From Kudoa neothunni (lineage: Eukaryota; Cnidaria): a stretch of DNA of 64,000 nt. The stretch covers positions 2,604,001 to 2,668,000 of the forward strand of contig OZ199840.1 in the NCBI GenBank assembly GCA_964304625.1. The letters are read 5' to 3'. Shown here piece after piece: positions 26,501 through 39,893 of this stretch. Within the stretch, counting starts at the first letter, position 1, and the number at the start of each line of letters is the position of its first letter. Made by a program: the position numbers and the translations under genes. Below the pieces are notes generated by a model. That model was given only the letters and a program-made list of their open reading frames with translations, searched no databases and was not told the origin of the DNA.

Positions 26501-28260
26501 TCGCTGTACTTTGTAAAAAATATTGCATGATATTCTCTTCGTGTTAGAGGACAGAGTACAAAAGAGTATTGTATTGTAACTTGTAAACTTATGAAAAATA
26601 ATCCATATTTACTTCAATTTAATTAGTGTGTACTCCTGTTTATGTCCGAGAAAGATAATTACGATTTTTTATTAGGTAAATGCTCTATACTCTTGTTAAA
26701 AGAATTTTATATTTACTTTATTCATTTATTTTAAGTATACTCTACATTTAAAAACGTGTTGATAATTCACAAAACATCGATGCGCAAAGCTGAACCATTA
26801 TTGTTACTGTATTGATATAATTAAATCTATGGCGTCCTTTAAATTAAATTATTTGTATAAACATTCCAATTTCATAATTATTATGTTTAATATTAACAAA
26901 CATTCCTTTCTTCTTGAGAAAACACAAAAGTACTTCAACGGAACCGCGGCGTCACACAGTTCCACCAATGGAGCATTTCATGATAGCGAGCATATGTGTG
27001 CCATGGAGCCACGTAGATACAATCTACGGTGTGGCGGTACTGTGCCAGCTGACGTAAGTTATGATTTAATCTATAGAACGTAGGTATATATCCCCGTTTT
27101 AGTGTCATTCTTAAGACTACAATTGGTTTGAATATACGACACTATTTCTGTTTATAATGTATGTTATAAATCCATTTTTCATTAATTATTTTAATAGTAG
27201 AATGCAACATACTTAAAGTAATAGTAAGAATGTTGAAATTGAATAATTAAATGGTGATTATTAATCATGTGGCACCCGAAAACATCCTTTTTCACTTCCT
27301 TTCTGTCAATTTTTCACATTTCATTTTAATAAAACAAATAAACACGATATGTTTAAATTCTAATTTACGGAATAACTCCTAACTTTGAACCTAATCTCAC
27401 CTTGCCCAATGTCGTCCCACGTGTAATCTCTTTTTCATGTACAAAAACTGGCGAATTTCCTTATTCTTCTCGTATTTAAACGCATTTGTTATTTAAAATC
27501 ATTTACATTATTTTTTGACATGATTGTTTTTCTACAAAGTGAGTTTAAGTGCACTATATGACGATGATTCATTTTACAAGCTGAACAAATAAATTTATTC
27601 ATAGTTGAATATATGAAAAGTAAACTTATCTGTTATATATTATTTTAAATAAAAGTTTTAGTTTATATATTTTTCCGGCACATCTATATTAAGTAGATAA
27701 AATTTTATGACTGAATTCGTGAAAAAACACAAGCACGAAAAATTTAGATATTGCTAAATTTTCAAAATTGACATTTTAATGTGTACACTACTTTTAAAAA
27801 AAAATTATTAAGTTTATATTTGTTATAAAATTAATAAACAAATACATAAAATATTTCTCAATAAATTTGTTGGTTTTATAGGTTTTGTGAATAAAACTGG
27901 TTTAAATAAATTATGAATCTTAATATTTTTTTGAAGTTCTCTATTTGAGTATATGCAAAAAATATAAAATGTTAAAATAAACGTTTTTTTAAATATTTTT
28001 TAATAATTGAACATGTTGAAATGTAATAGTTTGTCGAAAACACAAATATAGCATGATTCAAATGCGACAAGTAGATTGTACGGGTTTTTAATTTTTTTTT
28101 TGCCACATAATTCTTGTCTGGAAAGTTTTCGTATGAATGAATTTAATAAAAAAATGCTGCTAATATCACTTAAAATTCTATGATAATTTCTACGAAGAAT
28201 TTATTCGTTTTATAAATTTTCTAAGATTATACACTAGCATTTAGTTTTTAATCTTTGAGA
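23546..28260. other. Long AT-rich region with transposon debris, no supported gene
   Basis: Contains a piggyBac-like left terminus after TTAA at 24131-24134 (ccctccctgccacgggttgg). GC-richer patches at 26100-26170 and 26938-27060 contain similar strings (tggaactgtg) and may be ends of one decayed element. Other ORFs of 60-85 codons show no domain. No chain of exons could be built. Confidence 0.35.
25509..25910 (-). CDS. Possible unrecognised gene, frame broken
   Basis: On the minus strand, two adjacent open stretches look protein-like. One (25910-25725) contains SITAIIKRSGVKSVTTSNII and GDFISGDLRFYRETLRKR. The other, in another frame, contains NEWIEFMRTRNITLSRKY, then a stop, then ENIPITVGQGQLDEFTSRVG and a Lys-rich end. 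The helical pattern (short helix, loop, long helix, loop, helix) is loosely like a histone fold, but that is a guess. No splice pair joins the frames cleanly. It may be a decayed gene, a transposon ORF or chance. Confidence 0.2.
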
Positions 28261-28276
28261 TCAGCAAAAACGACCA

Positions 28277-29150
28277 CCCTCCGAAGACTTTTAGGGTCCA
28301 AAAGACCCCGACTTCTCATTTGTTGAATTAACTTAATAAATATAGATATATCATTTTACTTAGTTTAAAAAATTTCTGTCAACTAAATTGGAAGAAAAGA
28401 GCCGAACATTTGTGTAATTAATCCATTTTAAATTCATTGATATTATGTCAGGTTGAATCGAAGATAATCGTTACCTACAACCGTTGCTGAATAATTTAAA
28501 ATTTTTTAGAAATAAAAAATTCAAGTGAATCGACTTAATGATAAATATTTTCATTAAAAATATTCAATTTAATTTTCTCAATTATTTTTCAAGAGCGTAT
28601 TGTTACTCTGCTCAATGATGCCACGCGACCCCGCTTTCCCTGTACAAAATATGAGTGAAACTGATGAGTGTATAGATGAATTTCAATTGATGGGAAATGG
28701 ATTTGAAGAAGACTATATGGAATCATCTGAAACGTCCATTGAATAAGAGGGATGTGACAATACTGAAGACCCAATAATCAGTAAAAGTGGTATTATGTGG
28801 AGTTTTAGTAAATCGATAACATCCAGAATTGGTGAACCAAATACCATGAAAAAACCACCTGTCGCTACTTTGTATTGTACTCAGCACGTTAAAAGCATGT
28901 TAGATTGCTTGTCATCTTTTTAACAAACATTTTGTGAATAAATAATCAAATATATCAATGTTTGGAAGATTTCAATTCAAAGAGTATTGAATTTAATCAT
29001 TAAATTTATTCAAATAAATTACATTTACTTTTTATTATTCTATAAATTTATTTTTTATGTGCAAGTGGAAGTTTACCATATTTATTTTGACCTTCTAAGT
29101 CACATGGAAATTTACACTCTTCAAGTAAAATTGGGGTCCAGAAGACCCTA
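28277..29150 (+). mobile_element. Small piggyBac-like remnant
   Basis: The left end carries ccctccgaagacttttaggg and gtccaaaagacccc; the right side carries the inverted ggggtccagaagaccct near 29133-29150. GGGTCC/GGACCC-type termini are typical of piggyBac-like elements. Inside, an ORF from 28618 reads VQNMSETDECIDEFQLMGNG with an acidic run, like the acidic N-terminus of these transposases, and soon stops. The exact boundaries and a TTAA duplication could not be fixed. Confidence 0.45.
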
Positions 29151-30342
29151 CGTTTTTATTTGATAAAATATTTCAAAAAATATAATATGTATTTTTAGAA
29201 GTTTTTAGAATATTTGATCGATTATATATTCAGTAATTTCATCAATAATATCATGTAATATTAGATGCACATATGCGAATGATCAAGAGATATTTTAACC
29301 ACAGCGTATGTGTTACTTTTGGATCACACCTTTTCTATAAACATAACTCAAAATTCAGTCCATGTAATAAAATGAATTTTTTATTTAATATGCGCTTAAA
29401 TTTTGTCAAAAACAGCAAAATCGCGACATAGGATTATTACATAAAACAGGTATCATAGCTACGCTTGAAATCTTCATTAGGAGGATAACTACGTGTAAAA
29501 AATCCACCCGAATATGCCGTAGTTCATGAATATGGAAAACTCGCATTATTTGTTGGAATCTATGTAATGAGAATAAGTCTCGACATATCTTTCCTGCTTC
29601 CTCTAACCCAATATCGCTTAAACCGGTTATCGATTATCCCTGTGAATTCCCATCAATAATAAACAGCTAATGAACCCATCCAGTTCTATTTCATCTAAAT
29701 TGATCCATTTATCACTAAAAATTTTCCCACCCATGTACTGGCTTTATTTTAAAATAATGTTTTACATAAGAGAATTAAATATTATTCTGAAATTATCAAT
29801 AATATTGTAATAAAAATTGAGAAACACCAGGACGACTACTAATAATATTTGCAACATATGTTCTAGAATCTAGATGGCAACGGCTGGTTCATCGACCGTA
29901 ACATTCTGTTCTTTTTCAATAATGAGTTAAATTGTATATTCGTATCAATATCAAATTTTCTGATGATAAATAATCATGAAAAGAAGAAAATGAATCTGAA
30001 GATTCGGTATCAGAGTAATTATTATCAAGATCACTTGAACACATCAACGAAATTAATTATGGTGCATGTGAAATGTAGATTAAGATATGATTTTCATGCA
30101 ATAAAAAAATATTAGTCGATATAATTTTTTCAAGGTATTCCCAGGAATTTAAATCAATATTTTGGATAATTTTTTGTCTACATCTAATTTTTATTCGCTC
30201 GGCTTAAGATTTTTAGAGAATGAACAATATTGAAAGTTAGGAGATTGAATGGAATTTTACGAACTGATTGTTACATACATAATACTGGGTAAATTAATTA
30301 TGGTTTGGGGTTAAAAATACCCCAAAGTCCTTGGAGAGTTAA

Positions 30343-33300
30343 TTTATACAAATTATTTATTTCTTTAATTTTGACATCAATTTTTTAACAAAGTCACGTT
30401 AAAAAATAATGTAAGTGATTTTAAGTAACAAATGTGTTAAAATATGTGGAGAATATGGAAATTCGCAAGTTTTTTGTAACCAAAAAAAGAGATTTCACGT
30501 GAGGACGACATTGCGCGATGCCGAGATGTGGTAAAAATTTGGAAGTTTTTATTTGAGATTGAATTCTCGCAATCCAGATTTATTTTATTAAAATACATCA
30601 TCAAAAAATTAATGAAAAAAGAAACGCAAACGGGTGTTTTTAGGAGTCACATGCTTTTTTAATTAACTGACCAAACATTACTTTTTGATTTTTCAAACCT
30701 TTTTAATTGATATTAAATATATATAAAATCAACGAAATTTTTTACGTGAGTTGCATATTGGTGTGGAGTTCAGACCCAATCAGTAACTAGACAAAAATTA
30801 ATACTCAGTAATACTAAATCAACCTGTAGAAGTTTCCAATAGATTTTTTTGTTTTTATTGCATTTAATGCTTATAAATGGTTCTAAATAAATAAAAAAAT
30901 TTAGTTTAACCGAAATTTCAGCAAACACAATCCGAAACAACTTTTTCCTGGAATTTTCGGATAAAAATGCCTTGAAATCTGGATTAGTGCCTGGTTAAAA
31001 TGACACCTACATTTATTTTTTTGTTACATATGTTCGACACTTCTTCAATTTAAGTTTATATTCGATGAGTAGAAACAATGTAACGTAGACAATGTAGTAT
31101 TTATGTTCAAATTGCAACCATGTTGATAATAAACAGATAAATGTTGGGCGGACAAATTCGCTTATATCTTTTCATGAGTAATATAATACACGAAAATGAT
31201 ATTTATTGGATTGTTTAATCAAAAACTAGCAGTGACTTCATAAGAAAAATTAATCCATGGAATCGACCCAATTCACCAATGTTCGCACATCTGTTTTCCC
31301 CACAACACCACCACTTTTAAGTCTTATTGAGTCGTAACAATCATTAATCAATATCAGATTGTTGGAATATGGCATATCTTAATAAAAGAGGAAATTCTAA
31401 ATATCGTTAAGGGGAATTCTGGGAAAATACTCCCCATTGTTACTTTATTATTCTTACCATCATTATTAACATAGCTCACAGTATCCATATATAGAATAAA
31501 TTATAAAAAATTTAATAATAATAATAATAATAGTTTATTTTTTATAATCTAGAATGTATCATTCAAATATGGCGCGGTGGTGTTAAGTCGCACACATCGG
31601 TAATGTGTGTGCCGACTACGTTGGATCTAGAACTAATGTAACTTAAACTAATGTTTTCACATTTATTCACTAGTATAACTTGTATATACAATAGTTAACT
31701 GATTTTCGCACTTATAAGGCGCGTGCAACAGGGGAAATTTAGTTTGGCCCTACAAATTTATACAACGATATTATTCTACCCTAATTTTATTTAAATTATA
31801 TTATTAAGTAATATATTACATTCATTTTACAGTACAATTAGGGGCCCTTATGAACCAATCTAAATTATAGGATGTGCAACTTGAACTCCAAGAAAAAAAG
31901 AATTCTCGTCAATACGTTTGCACTAATTATTATTAATATGGCTAAATCTGTTAAAATTAGAATTATTACATTATTATAATTCTCGGATTTTTCTTGACTT
32001 AGAATATCTTCAACAAATACAGGAGATGACATGATAAAATAGCCAGTAAATGTTTGTAAATGGGATTTGTATCCATGCGGAAGTTCGAATTATCGTGAAG
32101 CAATATGTACGTTGATCAAAGATAACAAAATTTGATTATTAGAAAACAGGGATAAGAGTGTTTTACTGATTTAATATTTCACAAATATAATAACAAAAGG
32201 GAGTTATAACAATTCCTTAAAAAATATAACCATTCTGAAATGTTTATTGTAAGTTTTCCAAAAGTGGAAAAAATCGGTTAACTACTTTAGTAGAATATTC
32301 TTTAAAAATATAAAACAAACATTGAATAATGAAAAATAAAGTACGTAATCAACCTATAATTTTTCTCGTCGCATATGCGCATTCATCGAACTTCGTATAA
32401 CCGAAATTTCAGTATCCGAAAGAAAAATGTCAGGTCCCAACATTTTCGGATAAACAGGGTTCGACTGTATATATAAAAATTAATTAGAACATTTAATTAA
32501 CTGATTTCTTGAAAAACTCGTATTGAATAACAGAACACTAATTTATCGGATTAACTTACCCCGTTATGAAATCAATTTTATTAAGAATAAACCTTGATTC
32601 TTTGTCATCAAATTGAATAATTTCAACGAGTTTGTCTATAGTAAATATTTCGAGTTAAAATTTGGAAAATAATATCACGTGACCTCCGTATATTTTCTTT
32701 ATTTTGGAAATAAAATTAAGGCTATGTTACATTGAACTTAAAAAAATTGAATCATACAAGATAATCAAAAAATGTTGTGTAAAGTAACAGAGCGTGCCTT
32801 TAATTATATGAAAAAAGAATGTTTGGGATTACTTAAGGTACTCCAATAAGGACACAAATTTTTAAAAAGCATGTTCCTCAAAAGTAACATATATCTAAAC
32901 ATAGATTTTATTCGAAAATTATAAATAAGCAATACCAGATTAAGAATATAACTATCAAAGGATTGCAACTTAGAAAAATATATAAATAATACAGTTTTTT
33001 TCTAAAACATCAAAAATTCTTTTATCCTAAAGTCTATATAAATTAAACTAAAAGCAATATCAAACGATAATATAACGACATAGATGTGGAAAAATTACAT
33101 TTTTTACAAAACATTGGTTTAAAATTTATAAAATAATCATTAAATTTGCGGTAAAAAATATTATTCTTCGTTTATTTAATTAGTATTTAATTTAACATAA
33201 AAATTACCTTTGCTCAGATATAAATATTTGGGAAATTAAAAGTTGGATTTATTTTATTATAGATAAAAATAATAATTTATGCGCCGTAAACGATGAACTA

Positions 33301-34377
33301 TCAAATTACAAGTAAAAAATGACATGAAAATTCTATCGGGGATAATAACGGTGAAGATATATCCGATATTCTTCGATCTCAGCTTATGCAAAAATATAAA
33401 ATATATATATATATATATATATCGATTATGTGGAATAATCTGTTAGGTGATTTCTCTGTATTATTAAAAAATTGCAGTTGAACATGAAAATTATCAAGTA
33501 TTCGAAAAGAGTATCATTATTAAATCCAGACAGATATTCCATTAGCCCCTAATCCAATACATTAGTCGTTAGTAAGTTAGAGCATAGCGAAGAATATGCC
33601 CTAAATGATGATACTAAGATCCTCAAAATTTGCGTCAGTTCACATCCGAAATATAAACATAATGTTATTTGTGTTGTTGTTGGAGTAATACACGAAAAGA
33701 ATCACCCAAACCTACAATAATCGTATTATTAGGAAATTAATTATGGGTTCAGTTTTGCATGATAAATATAGGTTTAATAAGATCGGATTTGGTTTGGTTC
33801 ATTGAAAACATATTATTTAATACTTGAGTCTCAAACTATTGATTTTTTAGAGTAGCGAATATTTTCAACAGCGATGTGGTGTAAGAACAGCCCTTACAAT
33901 TACAGTTGGCTGATCCATTGAAATAATTACTAATTACAGAATTTATAAAGATCTGTGTCAATAGAAACTAAATCCAATTTAAATAGCTGATTAAGACGAA
34001 ATTTTCACAAAACCTCAACCAGTAATCACTATTTACGTCGATAAACGTCGCAAACGATGGTCAGCGCATATTGAAACATATAAAGTTTTACAATTATAAA
34101 TTGATTAGATATGAACAAAATTATACAATTGATTGAGTTTTAATTTATTGCTTAATCTAATAGGGGAAATTAATTCCAATAGTATTTGAGACAACTCTGA
34201 ATAGATCATTTAAAACTGGCTAAAAAATCAAATACTCAATACAACAACTGAAATAAGATACAAACAATTGGAATTTTTATATTTGAAAAAATTGAACGGA
34301 GAAATAAATTCAAATACAACACTTTTATGAAGGATGATAACATACGATTGTTGACGAGCACGTAGAACTAGTTGGAA
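30343..34377. other. AT-rich region with transposon ends and simple repeats, no supported gene
   Basis: Contains a pogo-type right terminus ending at 32467 (inverted: cagtcgaaccctgtttatcc). It also has a truncated similar piece at about 30908-30985, an (AAT)n run at about 31510-31530, an (AT)n run at about 33397-33422, and a patch at 30480-30660 that weakly resembles the repeat at 52417-52560. A GC-richer patch at 31571-31625 might be a SINE head but lacks a convincing B box. No exon chain was found. Confidence 0.35.
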
Positions 34378-35197
34378 ATGGCCAAAGTGGTCTATCTTGT
34401 GATGTCATCTGAAGATGATGACGACGAATCTTTACAGCATCTAGGTGGAAATGCTCAAAGCAATAAATTTTTGGAAGTATCCAATTTGCCAAGTAATTTG
34501 CTGAGGAGATTGTATTGGGCTGTCCAAGGAGACACTTACCGATTAAACTCTCATCAATAATTAAAATATTACTTTTTTTACTAACGTGATATTATAGCCG
34601 AAAAGCTATTATATAGTATGATGAATAACAAACCAAATATATCATGCCCTCAGAAACCTAAATGTAAATAATCGCAGATCCTTCTCTCTCTGATAATGGC
34701 TGATTTTTTTGTTTTTATAGTGTTGTTGGAAAAAGTATCAGAATTTCTTAGTAATGCTGAAAATAGTAATAATAATCGTGTGGTGGGAACTTGTGCTGAT
34801 TTATGCGATGTGGGATCTTCAGATATTCAACTCAGTTTGTCTCCACAAAAACCCTTGGTATCTTTTGTTATTCGATTGATTCTACTCTTCCTGACCTATT
34901 TTGAATGTGATATAATTTAACATGTAATAGATTGTGGAAGTGGATTCCTCGCGCAAGAAAAAATCCCCCAAACCAATAAAAAGTGCAACCAGACACAGCG
35001 AACGCTTGAGCAAAAAACGCTCCCATATTGAGATGACAGTGCCCGCCAACAATGTTGCCAGCAGTGATAATCAATTAACAATTATGTCACCTAAACGAGC
35101 TAAAACCACTAAACAAAAGCAATTCACTACTAACGCTCCCACAAAACGTACAAGAAGTTCTTCATCTCACCCGAAAAAAAATCTAAAAAAAAGTTGA
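34378..35197 (+). CDS. Unrecognised four-exon gene, acidic N-terminus and highly basic C-terminus
   Basis: Exons 34378-34492, 34598-34663, 34721-34857 and 34931-35197 give 194 aa with phases 1, 1 and 0; introns are 105, 57 and 73 nt, the first and third longer than most here. The N-terminus has an acidic cluster (MSSEDDDDESLQHL). The middle reads EVSNLPTEKLLYSMMNNKP and LLLEKVSEFLSNAENSNN. The last exon is Lys/Arg/Ser/Thr-rich (SRKKKSPKPIKSATRHSERL, then PKRAKTTKQKQ and KRTRSSSSHPKK). The tail looks like a nuclear localisation or DNA/RNA-binding region, so a chromatin or nucleolar protein is likely. I do not recognise the family. Support comes from four joined exons with matching phases and coding-like composition. 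An AATAAA-like string (gaaataaaaa) near 35479 may end the transcript. Confidence 0.65.
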
Positions 35198-35668
35198 TGA
35201 TATTTTGGCGCCATAAATTCATACACCCATTATAATGTTCCCAGTGTCAAAGCTTGTTTGTAAATGTGTGCTGTTTGTTGTAACCACTGTGATCGAACGT
35301 TAGTATTATTATTGTTATTATTTTTAATGTGGCATTGTGTACAGGAGTAGAAATAATTTAACAGAATGTGTATATTTTTGCTTGCGCGTTTAGAACGGTG
35401 GTTAATTGATATATAGCTACATATTTATTTTTTGTAATCAAACCCATTATGCAATATTTACAATTTTCTTTTATTTTATGAAATAAAAAAAATGAAATTA
35501 TTTTTTTGTATAATCTTTAATAAAATTATTTTTCATTTCAGAATTGAGCCTGAGTACCGAAATATTAATAAATTCAAACTGAAGCTTTGTTAGTTTCTTT
35601 TTGTATTTTTGACATTAGAATATTATATTTTAAAATATTTTCCATTTCTATATTTTATGAAGTGTTAA
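35198..35668. other. 3' flank, no gene
   Basis: AT-rich flank between the basic-tail gene and the TTAA of the next element. Possible polyadenylation signal near 35479-35486. Confidence 0.4.
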
Positions 35669-36916
35669 CCCTAGAAAACTCAGTGGGTCCATTTTTGGTC
35701 CAAAATTTAATCAAATGCTTATAAAATCATAGGGATATTCTATATATCAAAATTAATGTTATGTAAATTATATCATAGATTATATGTAATTATATTTACA
35801 GGAGTGAAAAATATTTTTTCATCCTATATATGTTTTTATCAGACTTTTCAAAAAATTACACAAAGGCTCAATAGGCCCTTTTTTGGTCCAAATATAAGAT
35901 GATCAAATATTGTCTCTTAATTACCGTAAAATGTTTTTTTGATAGATTATTAAACTATAAAAGACAAACTATATTTTTTATTCTAATATCAGAAACCCAT
36001 AAATTTTAAATTTCCGTGGAGAGTGATTTTTGTAATATTTGGCTATTCATCGAATCTTTTAATTCTTTACCATAAATTAAGATTATTGGGACAGAAACTA
36101 AACTTTAATATATTAAGAGTATTTTTTTCTAGTTATAATATCCGATACTGATAAGGGGATCTAAATAAGCACGATATAATATTAGTTGTCGAATGTTTAA
36201 AATGGAGATTAAGTTTTATACACAACAAGATTAGTTATTATCATAATTTTTCAAGTAATAACGTAAACAAAAAAAATAATTTTTCAATACAATTCAACAT
36301 AATTTAATAAAACCCACGACGACGTATTATTTACGCAGTAAGGCCATATAGCTGTTTCCATGGAGTCATGGCCGCCATCCAACAACAGGTTAAAATCTTT
36401 GTCGCTTCACAACTTCTGTATATTATGGTCATATTCTTTGAAGTATGATTTGATGTTGAGATATGTTTTGGAGTGGAAGGTATCAAAATCAAACGTATTA
36501 TTCTCAACCATTTCAAATCTCGTGGTGTATAAAACTTAATCTCCATTTTAAACATTCGACAACTAATATTATATCGTGCTTATTTAGATCCCCTTATCAG
36601 TATCGGATATTATAACTAGAAAAAAATACTCTTAATATATTAAAGTTTAGTTTCTGTCCCAATAATCTTAATTTATGGTAAAGAATTAAAAGATTCGATG
36701 AATAGCCAAATATTACAAAAATCACTCTCCACGGAAATTTAAAATTTATGGGTTTCTGATATTAGAATAAAAAATATAGTTTGTCTTTTATAGTTTAATA
36801 ATCTATCAAAAAAACATTTTACGGTAATTAAGAGACTATATTTGATCATTTTATATTTGGACCAAAAAAGGGCCTATTGAGCCTTGTGTAACTATTTTTT
36901 GGTGAGCTTTCTAGGT
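35669..36916. mobile_element. piggyBac-like foldback element with ~360-bp inverted arms
   Basis: Flanked by TTAA on both sides (35665-35668 and 36917-36920). The left end is ccctagaaaactcagtgggt and the right end, read inverted, acctagaaagctcacc; CCTAGAAA after TTAA is the classic piggyBac start. Inside, 35856-36224 and 36534-36891 are inverted repeats of each other with only scattered differences, around a ~310-bp unique loop. The arms begin with the shared string ggctcaataggccc and end at gttttatacac. The loop has a 75-codon minus-strand ORF without a recognised domain. If transcribed, the RNA would fold into a very long hairpin. Confidence 0.8.
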
Positions 36917-36970
36917 TTAATTTCAAATAATTAACATTTAGTTTTGGGATCGTTAATCTGTTTCATTTAA

Positions 36971-39893
36971 CACTCATATTGAGTTTGGGGTCACTTTTGA
37001 ACCCAAAGAAAAGTTCACTTCTTAAAAGCTATATTTATCAGCGATAAGAAATATAATTTATTTTTGTAAATTTACCTCCATGTATGTTATTTTTAATACT
37101 AAAATATTGTTATATTTGAACCCATTGCGTTTTTAATCACGGTTTGATTTAAACTCACCTTTTGATGAGTTTGGGGTCATTTTTCACCCCAAAATAAATA
37201 ATTACTTTAAAGCATTAACAATCCGGTACAATAAATAAATTTAAGTGTTATCTTTGCTATAAAAATCTTTCTAACGTTTCAGACCCGTCTAAGTCTTTCT
37301 AGAAGGATCTAGAACAAGGATGAGCATAATATAGTCGAAGGATCGGATCTTACCTCATGATGTTTCATTTGGCCATCGTGGAACAATAAAAAGTTTACTA
37401 TCGAATTTGTCCATTTTTGATAGATTAGGTTTCTAGTTTCTCTCTAAGATATTTTAAGAGTCAGACTAATATTAATTCATCCGTAAACATAAATCTAACA
37501 TATTTTTTTTGTACTCAAGTTTAATGTTTGTTTGCGTTAAATTTACAATTAGAAAAACGAATAATTATTAAATTTGGCCAACAATATTTAGATTATTTGA
37601 AGAAATGAAGCATATGAATTAATAGAAATATGCAGTGCCACACAAACTATGTAAACTAAAAAGTCGTAGAATAAACTCCCTTATTTACATTTTTTGGAAT
37701 GGTGCTTATTATAAGCAGATTAGCCCCACTTTAAGAAATGAAATTTCGTCACTAAAAACCACCTAGTTCAATGATCTATACACAAAGCCATTAAAAATTA
37801 GGTATTCGATTTGATCATTTGTTTGTGAAAAACCAAGTTAGAAATATTTTTAACTTCTTTCTTTTTTGTTTACAAAAATAATTTATAAATCAATTAAATA
37901 TGTAATTAAGTCACATTAAGTTTAATTTAAACCATTTAGAATTTTGGAAAGAGAAAAATTGGTAGTGGACGCCTTGTTTTTAACCCCAGCGCCAGAAAAT
38001 CGACCTTACACATTCCTTCTTTGGAGATAAAGTGAACCCCTCATTTTTTCAACATGAATTATGCGAAAAATGTAATAAGTAATTTACTAAAGTATGAGAG
38101 AAAACTATTGATAAAATATTGAAAAATGTAACAATTATAACATATCCGGTTGTTAACGAGCATCACCGAAGTATTTAAAAAGTTAAATTTTGCATCTAAT
38201 TTAACAAATTTAACTTTATTTTTTAATTTAATGTATTTTAATAAAAATATATATTATTCCACATTGACGAAGTCATAAAAAGTGTTTCCTTTATAATTAA
38301 TTTATTGATAATCATGCTCCATAAAACCCGCAATGCATATTGTTTCAAAATAGATAAAATGCGAGCTATTTATATTATTTTAGTTTTTAATGTTACAACA
38401 TATCACGAAAACAATTTCGACCTGCTTTTATTACAGTTGGTTCTACAAACATAAAAAAAATTCCTCGCTTCCCTTTCTCAAGATCTTGAACGATAACAGC
38501 ATCACTGTGATAAAGAAATTCGAGCGAATATCACTTAGATTTGAGATTTAACATATAGACAAGGATTCCAATATAAGCCAATAACTGTTGGTTTGTCATA
38601 TCTTCAAATAATGCTGACAATTATAATTGTCAAACTTGTAAGTATTTGAAATAATAGTGGATATAAGACTCACCATCAAATATGAGGAATGCATCAGCTA
38701 AAGAGTTTATTCTGTTTAAAGCGTAGGATTTTAAACCTTGAGATTTTTAAAAATATTTAGTTTATATCTTTTAATGATTTTAAGTTTCTCAGAAAACCTA
38801 TTAACACCATCCTTATCTTTGTACATATTTCGATAGCATTTATTACCTTCAGGAACATTAGGATAACATTAATAACGAAACTATCGAAAGTTTGCATAAA
38901 ATTCTTTTATATCGGATTCAATTTCATTCAAAACCTTACATTAAGAACCATTTATGACAGCATTTCACTTGTCGGTAATGATCGCTATTTGACGTACGCA
39001 TAGTTTATTCAAATTATCTCTGCTTCCTATCAATAAAATTTTATTTAATTCTCAAAATTGTTGGAAATTATTTTTCTTCGTCGTTTGGTAGAAAAAAAAC
39101 GTGGGGGACATTTGGCCCCAAAAGAAGGAATGTGTGAGTATTTTGATTATTTCGTGACCTGAATGTACAGATTAAAATATTCTGTGATATTTTAATAGAA
39201 CTCATATTCGTAGGATAATAGATGTGATCTTAAATTCACTGATATAATATGATTCTCTAGAATTGATTCAAATCTCCATTGGGGTCCAGTGGACCCTAAC
39301 GACGCTCGGAAGGTTAATAAAAATTTGATTGAAATGAATTTATATATACTAGTTCAAAGTTGTTTGTCTTATTTTCCATCATAACTGTGCGGTACAGAAA
39401 AAATCGAATTTATATTTTTTTATTATTAAATTTTTCTAAAATAATTGTTTCAGACCTACATGATCAAATTTATTTTCTTCATAATAGTCCGGTTCGCGTA
39501 GAAGTATAATTTCCCACCTCTGAACAATAAGAAAATATAAAAGTTTTGTTGAAGAAAAATTAAATGAGTATGACACTGACAACGTGGCTAACTGGAATAA
39601 AATTTTGCGAAAATCAGATTTAAATGAATGATAAAAATGCTCCATTTGCCCAAGATAGTATAATAATAAACGTTCAACTTGTTACTAAAATTTTATGAAA
39701 CCTGTATAACTCAATTTATCAACATTATTTGAAAATTGCATTCAAAATTATAATTCGATAATTATATTTTAATAATTTTATTACATTCGCCGTTTTTGAT
39801 AAAGCAATTTATTCGTAAAATAACTTTTTATCTTGGAGAAAAAAATGACCCCAAACTCATCTAAAGGTGAAAATTGTTCCCTCAGTACGAGTG
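36971..39893. mobile_element. Second piggyBac-like element, decayed
   Basis: TTAA flanks at 36967-36970 and 39894-39897. The left end is cactcatattgagtttgggg and the right end, read inverted, cactcgtactgag, followed further in by gatgagtttggggtca. Minus-strand pieces around 38550-38720 read like a transposase (LFEDMTNQQLLAYIGIL) but are full of stops. Inverted strings acacattccttctttgg (about 38008) and its reverse (about 39113-39130) suggest a smaller element nested inside. Another piggyBac-like end, ggggtccagtggaccc before a TTAA, lies at 39281-39316. Confidence 0.6.

Larger units (their letters stand above)
24135..30338. mobile_element. Possible outer pair of piggyBac-like ends
   Basis: A TTAA (24131-24134) is followed by ccctccctgccacgggttgg and ggggtatttgccat. 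In inverted orientation, TTAA (30339-30342) is followed by ctctccaaggactttggggt and attttt. The ends resemble each other and both abut TTAA, but 6.2 kb is long for such an element. They may belong to two different copies of one family. Confidence 0.25.

Noticed and set aside
31571-31625. Possible tRNA or SINE head (tggcgcggtggtg then cgttggatct)
   Set aside because: An A-box-like string is present but no B box or cloverleaf could be drawn.
33397-33422. (AT)n run as a regulatory element
   Set aside because: A plain AT microsatellite in AT-rich DNA with no gene nearby.
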